Assembly (NCBI GenBank): GCA_024235855.1
Contig: JACKLN010000011.1
Span: 100,498 to 164,497 of the forward strand
Length of the DNA: 64,000 nt
Origin: Burkholderiaceae bacterium
Lineage (GTDB): Bacteria > Pseudomonadota > Gammaproteobacteria > Burkholderiales > Burkholderiaceae_C
Direction of reading: 5' to 3'
Made by a program: the position numbers and the translations under genes. Numbering within the stretch: the stretch's first letter is position 1; each line of letters begins with the position of its first letter. Shown piece by piece: positions 47,844 to 56,795 of this stretch. The notes under the pieces were generated by a model that saw only the letters and a program-made list of their open reading frames with translations, was not told where the DNA came from and did not search any database.

Positions 47844-48791
47844 TCAGCCGCGCCGGCGGCGGCGCCAAAGGCCCAGGCCCGCCAGGCCGGCCGCCAGCAA
47901 TGCGGCCGAGCCGGGCTCGGGCACCGCCGGCAGCTGGGTGTAGTCGGCCCCGCTGAGCGCACCGGCCACGCGCACGTTCGCGTCGCTGAAGCCGGCGATC
48001 CAGAAGTCGAGCCGGTTGCTGACCTGCACGCCGGCCTGCGGGGCACCGATCTGCGTGCCGTTGAACAGCGCATCGCTGGTGGCACCGGTGTCGGTGATGC
48101 CCAGTGCCCATCCCGGCAGCAGGCCGACCTGCACCGTTCCTTCGTACAGGAAGGTGTTGCCGCTGCTGGCGCCGATGTCCTGGCCATTCAGACGGATCGT
48201 GGGCGCGGTGTAGGCAGCACCGCTGAAGCCGCCTTCGTCCCACTGGTAGGTGTAGCTGACCTTGACCTGCGGTGTGCCCACCGCGCCACTGTGGCCCGGC
48301 GCCAGCGCCGACAGGCCCAGGCGCAGCGACGAGTTCACCAGGAAACCGCTCGGGTCGCCATCCGCCGGCACCGCCACGTCGGACCAGAAGCGGTAGCCCA
48401 CGGTCACCACGGTGTAGCCGCTCAGGCCCTCGAAGCTGACGACGTCGTCGTACAGCAGGGAGCGTCCGGTGGCGTCGGCGTGGCCGGGGCTGGTGGACAG
48501 CGGCAGCTGCTCGCTGGCCAGCACGCCGCTGGTGAAGCTGCCATGGTCCCGCGAGGCGGCAAAGCGCGATACGGTGATCGACGCATCGCGGCCGTCCGGC
48601 CAGGTCCTGATGTAGGTGGACCCATTGCTCCAGCTGGCGCTCGGGCCGACGCTGGGCGGGAAGTCGGCCACCCGGGCCTGCGTGGACTGGGGCTTGCGGT
48701 AGAAGCCGCCCAGCGTGGTGCTGGGCGCGGCCTGGGCGGTGGCACAGCCCAGCGTCAGCAGGGCTGCGGCCAGGCGAAGGCGTGAGGTCAT
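47844..48791 (-). CDS. PEP-CTERM sorting domain protein
   Basis: A 315-residue exported protein. A signal peptide ends near AQAAPS (about 22). The body is beta-rich with many Gly, Ser, Thr and Asp. The C-terminus has VPEPGS, a hydrophobic helix and an Arg tail (LGLWRRRRRG), the signal for exosortase-type processing. The exosortase itself is not in the window. Such proteins are often linked to exopolysaccharide and floc formation. The specific role is unknown. It is divergent from the ECF sigma gene. Confidence 0.88.
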   Translation of the reverse strand: MTSRLRLAAALLTLGCATAQAAPSTTLGGFYRKPQSTQARVADFPPSVGPSASWSNGSTYIRTWPDGRDASITVSRFAASRDHGSFTSGVLASEQLPLSTSPGHADATGRSLLYDDVVSFEGLSGYTVVTVGYRFWSDVAVPADGDPSGFLVNSSLRLGLSALAPGHSGAVGTPQVKVSYTYQWDEGGFSGAAYTAPTIRLNGQDIGASSGNTFLYEGTVQVGLLPGWALGITDTGATSDALFNGTQIGAPQAGVQVSNRLDFWIAGFSDANVRVAGALSGADYTQLPAVPEPGSAALLAAGLAGLGLWRRRRRG

Positions 48792-48925
48792 CTGGGGACT
48801 CCTGAATCGGTGGCACGGGGGCGCGCCGACGATCGGCCCGCCATGCCTTTCAAGACGCAGGGCGCCGGCCAAAGCCCTCATCGATGGCGATGGCCCCCCC
48901 TGGAATGCAGGGGTCGCCGCGTGAT

Positions 48926-48931
48926 TAGCAT
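48926..48931 (+). promoter_or_regulatory. -10-like element of the ECF sigma gene
   Basis: TAGCAT, exactly 6 nt before the GTG at 48938, without a Shine-Dalgarno sequence. Confidence 0.4.
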
Positions 48932-48937
48932 TGCCCG

Positions 48938-49513
48938 GTGACCGACGATCTGGGCCCGACCGCCGACGCCGACCGCAGCCCCCCCGACAACACGGATGGC
49001 GACACCGCCCTTCGGCGCAGCGCCGCCGAACTGGTGCCGCTGCTGCATGCGCAGCTGCGCCGCCAGGCGCAGCGTGCGCGCCGCCTCGGGCCGGCAGGCG
49101 AGACGCTGCAGACCACGGCCCTGCTGCACGAGGCCTTCCTGCGCCTGGATCGCAGCGGCCCCTGGCAGGATGCGCAGCACTTCCTGGGCGCCGCGGCGAT
49201 GGCAATGCGCCAGATCCTGGTCGACGACTGGCGCCGCCGCCAGGCGCTGCGGCGCGGTGGTGGTGCCGCCGAGGTGCCGCTGGACGACGGGGTGGAGATC
49301 GCCGCGCCGGTGCCTGGCGTCGACGTGCTGGCGGTGGACGAGGCGTTGCGCGCGCTGGAGGCCGAGAGCCCGCGCCTGGCGCGCCTGGTGGAGTGCCGCT
49401 TCTTCGCCGGCTACAGCGAGGCCGAGACGGCGCAGGCGCTGGGCGTGTCGTCGGCCACCGTGCAGCGCGACTGGGCCAAGGCGCGGGCCTGGCTGCACCG
49501 GGCGCTGAGCTGA
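48938..49513 (+). CDS. ECF-family RNA polymerase sigma factor
   Basis: A 191-residue sigma factor. Region 2 includes TTALLHEAFLRL and the region near MRQILVDDWRRRQALRRGG; region 4 ends SEAETAQALGVSSATVQRDWAKARAWL. The pattern matches the ECF group often found next to Ser/Thr kinases (TIGR02999). Such a kinase, with TPR-like repeats, lies 1.1 kb away on the other strand, so phosphorylation may replace an anti-sigma factor. No classical anti-sigma factor is visible. The start is a GTG at 48938. Confidence 0.9.
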   Translation: MTDDLGPTADADRSPPDNTDGDTALRRSAAELVPLLHAQLRRQAQRARRLGPAGETLQTTALLHEAFLRLDRSGPWQDAQHFLGAAAMAMRQILVDDWRRRQALRRGGGAAEVPLDDGVEIAAPVPGVDVLAVDEALRALEAESPRLARLVECRFFAGYSEAETAQALGVSSATVQRDWAKARAWLHRALS

Positions 49514-49552
49514 AGCGGCGTCCCTGCAGCCGCGCCCGGCGGCACTGCAGGG

Positions 49553-50491
49553 TCAGCGCCCGCGCAGCTTGTCCAGGAAGCCACCGAGCAGCTTGTCCAC
49601 CGCCTTGTCCGCGGCGTTGTCCGCCTCGCTGCGGGCGCGGTCCTTCACGCGCTGCTGCTGGCGTTCCTGCTGCCGGCGGGCCTCGTCGCTGGCCATGTTG
49701 CCGCCGGTGGCTGGCGTGGTGGCCGCGCCGGCCAGCGCGCCCATGCCGGCCATACCGGCCATGTCCGGCAGCTGCACCGGTTCGGCCGGCAACGCGAAGC
49801 GCTCGGCGGCCGGCGTGCCGCCCTCGACCACCGTCACCGTCATCTGGGTGCCCAGGCGCAGCAGGCCGCCGTGCTGGCGGGCCACGGCGCGGCGCAGCGG
49901 CGACGGGTCCTCGTCGCCATCGGCGGCGGGCGGCGCCCCGAGGGCCTGCTGCATCAGCTGCCCGTAGCGGCGCATCACGGCGGTCATCTCGCGCAGCGTC
50001 GGGTGGTCGCCGAGCACCATGTCCTGCGTGCGTTCGGCGCCACCGTCGTCGGTGTAGCGCAGTGTGTGGACCGTCCCGTCGACACCGGCCACGCGCTCGC
50101 GCCGGCCGGTGGGTTCGAGGGCGGTCACGTCGCGCACGTCGGCGGCATCGCCCGGGCTCTTCAGGGCCGGCACCATGCGGCCGGCCAGGCGCAACATGGC
50201 CCCGAGCTCCATCACCGTGACCTGGCCTTCGTGCCGGGTGACGGTGTAGAGCTTGCCGTCGCGCATCAGGTTGTAGCTCTGGGTGCCCGCGGGCAGGCCC
50301 GCGGCGTCGATCGCGATGCGGGCATGGTCCACGTCACGCCACTCGATGGTGACCTCGGCGCGGCCGCCCTGCGGCCCGGTGTCCTGCACCGCATAGCGCA
50401 CCAGGCCGGCGGCGTTGGCGGCGCCGGCACACAGCAGGGTGATGGACAGCAGGCCCAGGCGGGCGAACGGGGAAAGGCGGTGTCGGGGCAT
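49553..50491 (-). CDS. secreted hypothetical protein downstream of the Ser/Thr kinase
   Basis: A 312-residue protein with a signal peptide (cleavage near AANAAG, residue 28). The N-terminal 200 residues look beta-rich (GKLYTVTRHEGQVTVMELG). A Met/Gly/Ala-rich segment (DMAGMAGMGALAGAA) follows, then a charged helical C-terminus (ARRQQERQQQRVKDRARSE) ending KLLGGFLDKLRGR. No family is recognised. It follows the kinase gene on the same strand after 143 bp and converges on the ECF sigma gene, which suggests that it belongs to the same circuit. Confidence 0.7.
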   Translation of the reverse strand: MPRHRLSPFARLGLLSITLLCAGAANAAGLVRYAVQDTGPQGGRAEVTIEWRDVDHARIAIDAAGLPAGTQSYNLMRDGKLYTVTRHEGQVTVMELGAMLRLAGRMVPALKSPGDAADVRDVTALEPTGRRERVAGVDGTVHTLRYTDDGGAERTQDMVLGDHPTLREMTAVMRRYGQLMQQALGAPPAADGDEDPSPLRRAVARQHGGLLRLGTQMTVTVVEGGTPAAERFALPAEPVQLPDMAGMAGMGALAGAATTPATGGNMASDEARRQQERQQQRVKDRARSEADNAADKAVDKLLGGFLDKLRGR

Positions 50492-50634
50492 GGCGTCTCG
50501 TTCGGGTCGGTGTGACGGGCACGCACCGTTGCGTGCCCGATGACCTCGAAACGCAATCCGTCTCCAGGGCCCCTCAGCCCTCCCGCACTCGAGGGGGTGG
50601 GCGGCTCACCCTGCGGGCTCGTGACCCGCGCGCC

Positions 50635-53058
50635 TCACCGTGCCGGCCAGCCGCCGCGCAGGGCCTTCAGCTGGGCCAGGTGGCCCGCGCCCGCGGGCCC
50701 CAGCGCCTGCAGCCGGGCCTGCGCGGCGTCGGCGCGCGCATGGGCCTCGGGCCACTGGCCAGCCAGGGCGTGCCAGCGTGCCCAGGCCAGGTCCGGCATG
50801 GCCTGCGCCAGCGGTGGGGCGCCCACGGCGCGGGCCTCGATGTCGGCCAGCACCTGCAGACCCTCGGTCTCGCGCCCCAGTGCCGCCAGGGCTTCGGCGC
50901 GGCCCTGCAGGGCCGCCATCGCGTGCGGGCTGGCGGGCCCGGCAAAGCGGGTGGCCTGGGCCACGGCCTCGGCCAGCAGCGGCTCGGCGCCAGCCGCGTC
51001 ACCGCGGCGCAGGCGCAGCTTGCCCAGGTTGTTCAGCAGCGCCGCCTGCTCGGCCGAAGGTGGCAGGTGCGCGCGATGCAGGTCCACGGCCCGCTGCCAC
51101 AACCGTTCGGCCTCGGCCGTCTGGCCGGCCTGCATCTCCAGCACGGCCCAGTTGTTCAGCAGCCCCAGCGCGTCCGGGCCGTCGGTGTCGCCCAGCTGTT
51201 CCCACAGCGCCCAGGCGGCCTGGTAGCCCTTGCGTGCCCCGGTGCGGTCACCGGTCTGGTGACGCGTGAAGGCCAGGTTGTTCATCGTCACGGCCACTTC
51301 CACGTGCACCGGTCCGAGGGCCTCGCGCTGCGTCGTCAGTGCCTGCCCCAGCAGCGCGATGGCACCTGCGGCGTCGCCGGCATGGCGGGCCAGCTGCGCC
51401 TGCAGATGCCGGCTCTCGGCCAGGCGCAGCCGCCAGCGCGATGGGTCGGCGGACCAGAAGGCCTGGGCGCGCGCCAGCGGCGCGGCGGCGTCGTCGGCGC
51501 GGCCCATGCGCCACAGGCACTGCGCCCAATCAGCCTCGGCCTGCGCCTGCTGATCTGGCGAGAGCGGCGCCGTGTCGGCCAGCAGCCGCTCGTACAACGC
51601 CGAGGCGCCGACATAGTCGTTGAGCTGGTAGTACAGTTGCGCCATCGCCAGCAGGGTGTCGCGGCCCTGAGGGTCGTCGGCCAGGCTGGCCGACAGGCGC
51701 TCGGCGTTGCGCGCCAGCACGGCACTCGGTGGCTGGCGTTCGCCGGCCGGCTGCGCCTGCACGTCGCGCAGCAGCGTGATGACGAGGTCGCGCACGCCGC
51801 GGCTGATGCGCGCCTCGGCCTGCGCCACATCGCGTTCCTGGGCCGCCCGGTGTGCCATCCAGGCGGTGGCGCCCAGGCCGCCGGCCAGGCTCAGCAGCAC
51901 CGCGGCGCTGGCCCCGGCCACCACGCGGTGGCGGCGCAGCAGGCGGCCCAGCACGTAGGGCGTGGCGTCGCCGCGGGCGCGCACCGGCAGGCCGCGGGCG
52001 TGGCGGTCCAGGTCCTCGGCCAGCGCGGCGGCATCGGCATAGCGCTGGCCGGATTCGCGCGCTAGGCAGCGCGCCACGATGGCGTCCAGGTCGCCGCGCA
52101 GGGCCTGGCGCACGGCCGGCGGCTGGCCGTGGCTGGGCGGTGGCGGCGCCTGGTCGAGCTGCTGCAGCCGCTGCAGCGCACGCTGCATGCCCGGCCCGGC
52201 CAGGGTCCAGGGCAGGCGGCCGGCCAGCAGCCGGTAGGCCAGCACGCCGAGCGCGAACACGTCGGCCGGCGGGCCGGCCACGCCACCGGTGAGCTGTTCC
52301 GGCGCACACCAGTCGGGCGTGAGCCGCAGCGACAGCGTCTGCGTGGCTTCGCCATCGAGGCCGCCGGTGTCACGGCGGGCCAAGCCGAAATCCAGCAGGT
52401 GCGGCGCGCCATCGGCGTCCACCAGCACGTTGGCGGGTTTCAGGTCGCGGTGCACCACGCCACCGGCATGGGCCGTGGCCACCACGCCGACGACGCGCCG
52501 CAGCAGCGCCAGCCGGCCCGGAAGGTCCAGGGCATCACCGGCGGCATCCAGCGGCTGGCCATCGATCAGTTCGGTCACTGCCCAGGGGTGGCCGTCGTGG
52601 CTGCCGGCGTCGAGCAGGCGCACGATGCCCGGCACCTGCAGGCGCGCCAGCGTGTGGCGCTCGGCCGCGAAGCGGCGGCGTTCGTCGGCGTCGTCGGCGG
52701 AGTGCAGCAGCTTCAGCGCCGCCTGCTGCTGGTAGCTGCCGTCGGCACGCTCGACGCGGTAGACCTCGCCCGAGCCCCCACGGCCGATCAGGCCGACCAC
52801 GCACCAGGCCCCGACGCGGGTGCCGCTGGCCAGGGCCGCGGGCGCCGCACCGGACTCCGACGCGGCGTAGAGCCCCCGGCTGCCGGTCTCGGCCTGCAAG
52901 AGCGCGACCAGTTCGTCGTGCAGGGCGGGCGGCAAGGCCTGCGCCTGCAGCCACGCCGAACGTTCGGCATCGGGCACGTCCAGGGCGCGTTCGAACCAGG
53001 GTTCGACCTCGTGCCAGGGTGGATGGTGGGCGGGGGACTCGGAACCTTTGTCGGGCAC
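50635..53058 (-). CDS. transmembrane Ser/Thr protein kinase with TPR-like repeats
   Basis: An 807-residue Hanks-type kinase. The kinase domain (about 80-360) has GRGGSGEVYRV, the Lys in AALKLL, HRDLKPANVL, LLDFGLARR and CAPEQ. A transmembrane helix (about 382-402) leads to a C-terminal region with TPR-like repeats (NNLAFTRHQTGDRTGARKGY). It pairs with the ECF sigma gene nearby, the arrangement known for this kinase class. A GTG start at 53058 is used, with CATAAT 5 nt upstream and no Shine-Dalgarno sequence. Confidence 0.9.
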   Translation of the reverse strand: MPDKGSESPAHHPPWHEVEPWFERALDVPDAERSAWLQAQALPPALHDELVALLQAETGSRGLYAASESGAAPAALASGTRVGAWCVVGLIGRGGSGEVYRVERADGSYQQQAALKLLHSADDADERRRFAAERHTLARLQVPGIVRLLDAGSHDGHPWAVTELIDGQPLDAAGDALDLPGRLALLRRVVGVVATAHAGGVVHRDLKPANVLVDADGAPHLLDFGLARRDTGGLDGEATQTLSLRLTPDWCAPEQLTGGVAGPPADVFALGVLAYRLLAGRLPWTLAGPGMQRALQRLQQLDQAPPPPSHGQPPAVRQALRGDLDAIVARCLARESGQRYADAAALAEDLDRHARGLPVRARGDATPYVLGRLLRRHRVVAGASAAVLLSLAGGLGATAWMAHRAAQERDVAQAEARISRGVRDLVITLLRDVQAQPAGERQPPSAVLARNAERLSASLADDPQGRDTLLAMAQLYYQLNDYVGASALYERLLADTAPLSPDQQAQAEADWAQCLWRMGRADDAAAPLARAQAFWSADPSRWRLRLAESRHLQAQLARHAGDAAGAIALLGQALTTQREALGPVHVEVAVTMNNLAFTRHQTGDRTGARKGYQAAWALWEQLGDTDGPDALGLLNNWAVLEMQAGQTAEAERLWQRAVDLHRAHLPPSAEQAALLNNLGKLRLRRGDAAGAEPLLAEAVAQATRFAGPASPHAMAALQGRAEALAALGRETEGLQVLADIEARAVGAPPLAQAMPDLAWARWHALAGQWPEAHARADAAQARLQALGPAGAGHLAQLKALRGGWPAR

Positions 53059-53063
53059 AGGGC

Positions 53064-53069
53064 ATTATG
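53064..53069 (-). promoter_or_regulatory. -10-like element of the Ser/Thr kinase gene
   Basis: CATAAT on the minus strand, 5 nt before the GTG at 53058, without a Shine-Dalgarno sequence. Confidence 0.4.
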
Positions 53070-53214
53070 GTGACGCCGCGTGCTCTGCCTTCGGCAAGGC
53101 GCCCTGGCGTACGTTGGCGACGCGGCCAGCCCGTGTCTGCACGCGTCAACCGGCTGTGGCGGGAGCGCCTGGCCCGCAGGCTTGGACGCAATCGCCGTCG
53201 TCGGCGAGCCGCGC

Positions 53215-54285
53215 CTACAGGTGGTCGGCCAGCGAGATGCCGATGCCCAGCGTGTGCTGCCGGCGGTTGTAGTCCACCAGGCTTTCACCGTAGCCGCCGA
53301 ACCACTGCACGATGCCGCGCACCCGGCGGGTGAGCGGGAAGGTCCAGTGGGCCTGCGCCGCGCCGCGCCCGGTGGCCAGGTTCAGCCGGCTGCTCAGCGA
53401 GAACTGGTGCCGCCCCGGTGCCCAGACCACGGTGAGGTCGCCGTGGCCCAGGTAGTCGACGATGTCCGGGTTGTCATCGTTGGCCCGGTCCTCGCGCACG
53501 CGCAGCCACGGCCGCAGAATCACGGCCACGTCGCCGCGTTCAACGCCGAGCTGCGCGACGATGCGGTTCCAGCTGCGCGACAGCGGCTCGGCGCGGCCGT
53601 TGGACTGGTGATTGATGCCCAGCGCCGCCAGCCGCCAGCGCCAGCCCCACAGATCCAGGTCCGGGTGCAGGGCCACCATCAGTTCCGGCTCGTAGTTGGT
53701 CTCGCGGAACGGCCGCGAGATGCCCCCGTTGAAGACCTGCCAGTGGCTCTGCTGCGTGTAGGCGCCCCAGATCGACAGCGGCATGTCCAGTTCACGCCCG
53801 AAGTCCGCGAGCTTGAACTTGAAACTGAGCTGGAACTTGGCTTCCGTGTCCTGGATGTTCAGCGGTGCGTCCAGCGGCGGCTTGGACGGCGTGCCGGGCT
53901 CGCGGTTGGGCGCATCGCTGACGCGTCCCAGCAGCATGTAGCTGGGGCGGTGGGCGCGCAGGTCGAAGCGGCTGTCCTCCGGTGATGCACCCAGCCCCCA
54001 GCGGTCGCCGATCAGCGAGCGTTGCTGCGGGTCGGGCTCCGGGCTGTCCAGCAGCAGGGCGCGCGCCTCCGGCGTCGTCCGTGACGGCGGCAGGCGGCTC
54101 TCCACCGCGGCGTCGTAGCAGGCCACGCGCAGCGTCGGGTCGGTGATGGTCTTGCAGCGCAGGATCGCGTCGGTGTCCAGCGCCAGTGCCGTGGCCGGCG
54201 CCAGGCACGCCAGGGCCAGCAGCCTGCGCCGATGCGCCCCGCGGCCGCGGGCCGTTGTGGGCCCGGCCGGGCGCTCAGTCGCCAT
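53215..54285 (-). CDS. pldA: outer membrane phospholipase A
   Basis: A 356-residue OMPLA-type enzyme hydrolysing phospholipids in the outer membrane when asymmetry is lost. An Arg-rich start and hydrophobic signal (LLALACLAPATALA) precede a periplasmic region of about 80 residues, then a beta-barrel. NYEPELMVAL and GINHQSNG hold the active-site His and Ser, and SRSWNR the Asn. It starts inside the end of an ABC transporter gene (11-nt overlap), so the two are cotranscribed. Activity would require dimerisation and calcium, as in the family. Confidence 0.9.
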   Translation of the reverse strand: MATERPAGPTTARGRGAHRRRLLALACLAPATALALDTDAILRCKTITDPTLRVACYDAAVESRLPPSRTTPEARALLLDSPEPDPQQRSLIGDRWGLGASPEDSRFDLRAHRPSYMLLGRVSDAPNREPGTPSKPPLDAPLNIQDTEAKFQLSFKFKLADFGRELDMPLSIWGAYTQQSHWQVFNGGISRPFRETNYEPELMVALHPDLDLWGWRWRLAALGINHQSNGRAEPLSRSWNRIVAQLGVERGDVAVILRPWLRVREDRANDDNPDIVDYLGHGDLTVVWAPGRHQFSLSSRLNLATGRGAAQAHWTFPLTRRVRGIVQWFGGYGESLVDYNRRQHTLGIGISLADHL

Positions 54286-56074
54286 CGTCGGTCTGCCCGA
54301 ACTGCATCGCCGCGAGCTTGGCGTACAGCCCGCCGCGGGCCACCAACTCGTCGTGGCGGCCGATGTCGACGATGCGCCCGCCCTCGAGCACCACGATGCG
54401 GTCGGCCTTCAGCACCGTGGCCAGGCGGTGGGCGATGACGATGGTCGTGCGGTCCTGCATCGCCGATTCCAGCGCCGCCTGCACCATGCGCTCGCTCTCC
54501 GCGTCCAGCGCGCTGGTGGCTTCGTCCAGCAGCAGCAGCGGCGGGTTCTTCAGCAGCGCGCGCGCGATGCTGATGCGCTGGCGCTGGCCACCGGACAGGC
54601 GCACGCCGCGCTCGCCGAGGAAGCTCGCGTAGCCCTCGGGCAGGGCGAGGATGAAGTCGTGCGCGAAGGCCGCCTTGGCCGCGGCGACGACCTCGTCGTC
54701 GCTGGCCTCAGGGCGGCCGTAGCGGATGTTCTCCAGCGCGCTGGTGGAGAAGATGGTGCTGTCCTGCGGCACGATGCCCACGCGCCCGCGCAGGTCGGCC
54801 AGCGCCAGCCGGTCCACCGGCACGCCGTCGAGCAGGATGCGGCCGGCGGCCACGTCGTAGTAGCGCAGCAGCAGCTGCAGCACCGTGCTCTTGCCGGCGC
54901 CGCTGGGGCCCACCAGCGCCACCGTTTCGCCAGGCTGCACGTCCAGCGTGAAGCCTTCCAGCGCCGCCTGCTTCGGGCGCGAGGGATAGTGGAAACGCAC
55001 GTCCTCGAAGCGCACCGCCGAGCCGCCGCGCGCGGGGGGCAGTGGCAGCGGCGCCGCCGGCTCGCGCACCGGGCTCTGCGTGGCCAGCAGTTCCATCAGC
55101 CGCTCGGTGGCGCCGGCGGCGCGCAGCAGTTCGCCATAGACCTCCGACAGCACGGCCACCGAGCTGACGAAGATGATCACGAAGAACACCGTCTGCCCCA
55201 GGTGGCCGGCGGAGATGTCGCCGCGCAGCACCGCCTGCGTGCCCTGGTACAGGCCCCAGATCAGCGCGCCGAAGGTGGCCGTGATGATGAAGCCCACCAG
55301 CAGCGAACGCACCCGCGTGCGCTTGCGCGCGGTGTCGAAGGCGCTCTCGGTGGACGCGTCGAAGCGCGCCGCCTCGCGCGCCTGCTGGTGGTAGCTCTGC
55401 ACCACCGGGATGGCGTTGAGCACCTCGGCGGCGATGGCGCTGGAGTCGGCCACGCGGTCCTGGCTGGCGCGGCTGAGCTTGCGCACGCGGCGGCCGAAGT
55501 ACAGGCTGGGCACCACCACCAGCACCAGGATGCCGAGCACCTGCGTCATCACCACCGGGTTGGTGACGATCAGCGCCACCAGGGCCCCCAGGCCCATCAC
55601 CGTGTTGCGCAGCCCCATGCTCAGCGACGAGCCGACCACGCTCTGCACCAGCGTGGTGTCGGTGGTCAGGCGGCTGAGCACCTCGCCGGTGGCCGTGGTC
55701 TCGAAGAACTCCGGGCTCTGCTGCACCACGTGGCGGTAGACGGCGTTGCGCAAGTCCGCGGTGATGCGCTCGCCGATCCAGGTGACCATGTAGAAGCGCA
55801 GCGCCGAGAAGATGCCCAGCGCGGCGCCGACGGCGAACAGCAGGCCGAAGTGTTCGCGCATGGCCATCAGCCGCTCGCCGGGCGCGGCCGCCACCAGGCC
55901 GTCGTCGACCAGACTTTTGAGCGCCACCGGAAAGGCCAGCGTGCTCAGCGCGGCCATCACGAGGAAGAACAGGGCCAGCCCGATGCGGCCGCGGTAGGGA
56001 CGCAGGAAGGGCAGCAGGCCCGACAGCGAGCGCGGCGTCTTGGCCGCCGGACGGGCGGTGTCGGTGGAGGGCAT
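54275..56074 (-). CDS. ABC exporter, fused permease and ATPase (MsbA-like)
   Basis: A 599-residue half-transporter with six transmembrane helices (about 30-320) and a C-terminal ATPase: Walker A GPSGAGKST, Q-loop VPQDSTIFS, signature LSGGQRQR, Walker B LLLLDEATSALD and the H-loop IAHRL. It most resembles MsbA/multidrug exporters. The substrate may be a lipid, because pldA overlaps its 3' end. Whether it is the essential lipid A flippase is not shown; related genomes may carry several such genes. Confidence 0.9.
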   Translation of the reverse strand: MPSTDTARPAAKTPRSLSGLLPFLRPYRGRIGLALFFLVMAALSTLAFPVALKSLVDDGLVAAAPGERLMAMREHFGLLFAVGAALGIFSALRFYMVTWIGERITADLRNAVYRHVVQQSPEFFETTATGEVLSRLTTDTTLVQSVVGSSLSMGLRNTVMGLGALVALIVTNPVVMTQVLGILVLVVVPSLYFGRRVRKLSRASQDRVADSSAIAAEVLNAIPVVQSYHQQAREAARFDASTESAFDTARKRTRVRSLLVGFIITATFGALIWGLYQGTQAVLRGDISAGHLGQTVFFVIIFVSSVAVLSEVYGELLRAAGATERLMELLATQSPVREPAAPLPLPPARGGSAVRFEDVRFHYPSRPKQAALEGFTLDVQPGETVALVGPSGAGKSTVLQLLLRYYDVAAGRILLDGVPVDRLALADLRGRVGIVPQDSTIFSTSALENIRYGRPEASDDEVVAAAKAAFAHDFILALPEGYASFLGERGVRLSGGQRQRISIARALLKNPPLLLLDEATSALDAESERMVQAALESAMQDRTTIVIAHRLATVLKADRIVVLEGGRIVDIGRHDELVARGGLYAKLAAMQFGQTDDGD

Positions 56075-56085
56075 GGGCCGCGAGT

Positions 56086-56289
56086 CTATCGGCCGGCCGT
56101 GTCTTCGCCGTTGTCGGTGGCATCTCCTGCGCTCGGGATCACCCGACCGCGCCGCTGCAGCGCCTCACGCAGCAGCATCTCCACCTGCGCGTTGGCGCTG
56201 CGCAGTTCCTGGGCCGCCAGACGCTCGATCTCGGCCCACACGCGCGGGTCGATGCGCAGCGCGAAGTGTTTCTTGCCCGGGCTGGCCAT
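56086..56289 (-). CDS. ribbon-helix-helix (Arc-type) DNA-binding protein
   Basis: A 67-residue protein with a ribbon-helix-helix fold: the strand KKHFALRIDP and two helices (VWAEIERLAAQELRSANAQV; MLLREALQRRG), then an acidic tail. Arc-type proteins bind palindromes as paired dimers. It is the last gene of an operon with an SPFH protein and a membrane protein; the operon start carries a perfect 24-bp palindrome. Autoregulation is a strong inference. It is not next to a recognisable toxin gene. Confidence 0.8.
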   Translation of the reverse strand: MASPGKKHFALRIDPRVWAEIERLAAQELRSANAQVEMLLREALQRRGRVIPSAGDATDNGEDTAGR

Positions 56290-56297
56290 GCGTGGTG

Positions 56298-56786
56298 TCA
56301 GCGCCGGCGCTGCGCCTTCTTCGGCGCCACCCGCGCACCCTCGGGCAGCCGGGCCTCGACGAAGGCGCGCAGCCGCTCGGGCTCCGGGCTGCCCAGGAAG
56401 ACGCTGCGGCCGTCCTTCAGCGTGAACTTCACGCCCGGGCTGGCCACGGCGGCGGTGTACTCGCGGTCCTGGCGCGTGCCCTTGATGCCGGCCCCGGCGG
56501 CGGCCCCGCGGGCGACCTCGCAGCCCGTGATGTCGGCCAGCGGCAGTTCCCAGCGCGGGATGCCCAGCCACCCGAAGTGCCACAGCAGCCGGTCGCCGCC
56601 GATCTGCACCACCAGGCGGCCCAGCACGCTGAGCGTGAAGGCGGTGGTCGACAGCACGATGCCGATGCCCAGGCGCGCGTTCGGGTCGCCGGTGAACCAG
56701 AGCACGGCGGCCACGGCCAGCGACGTCAGCGGCATCACGGTCCACAGCGCGGCGAAGCGCTGCTCGGAGCGGTAGGTCGTGTCCAT
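56298..56786 (-). CDS. two-helix membrane protein with PH-like domain
   Basis: A 162-residue protein with two transmembrane helices (about 12-31 and 38-57) and a cytoplasmic domain that looks like a bacterial PH fold (WELPLADITGCEVARG; VKFTLKDGRSVFLGSPEPERLRAFVEAR). No tested homologue is known to me. It lies between the SPFH gene (9 bp) and the ribbon-helix-helix gene (8 bp), so all three form one transcript. It could assist the SPFH assembly at the membrane. Confidence 0.75.
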   Translation of the reverse strand: MDTTYRSEQRFAALWTVMPLTSLAVAAVLWFTGDPNARLGIGIVLSTTAFTLSVLGRLVVQIGGDRLLWHFGWLGIPRWELPLADITGCEVARGAAAGAGIKGTRQDREYTAAVASPGVKFTLKDGRSVFLGSPEPERLRAFVEARLPEGARVAPKKAQRRR

Positions 56787-56795
56787 CGCCCGCGG

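Noticed and set aside
56086..56289. Ribbon-helix-helix protein as a toxin-antitoxin antitoxin
   Set aside because: No toxin-like gene is adjacent; the partners are an SPFH protein and a PH-like membrane protein.
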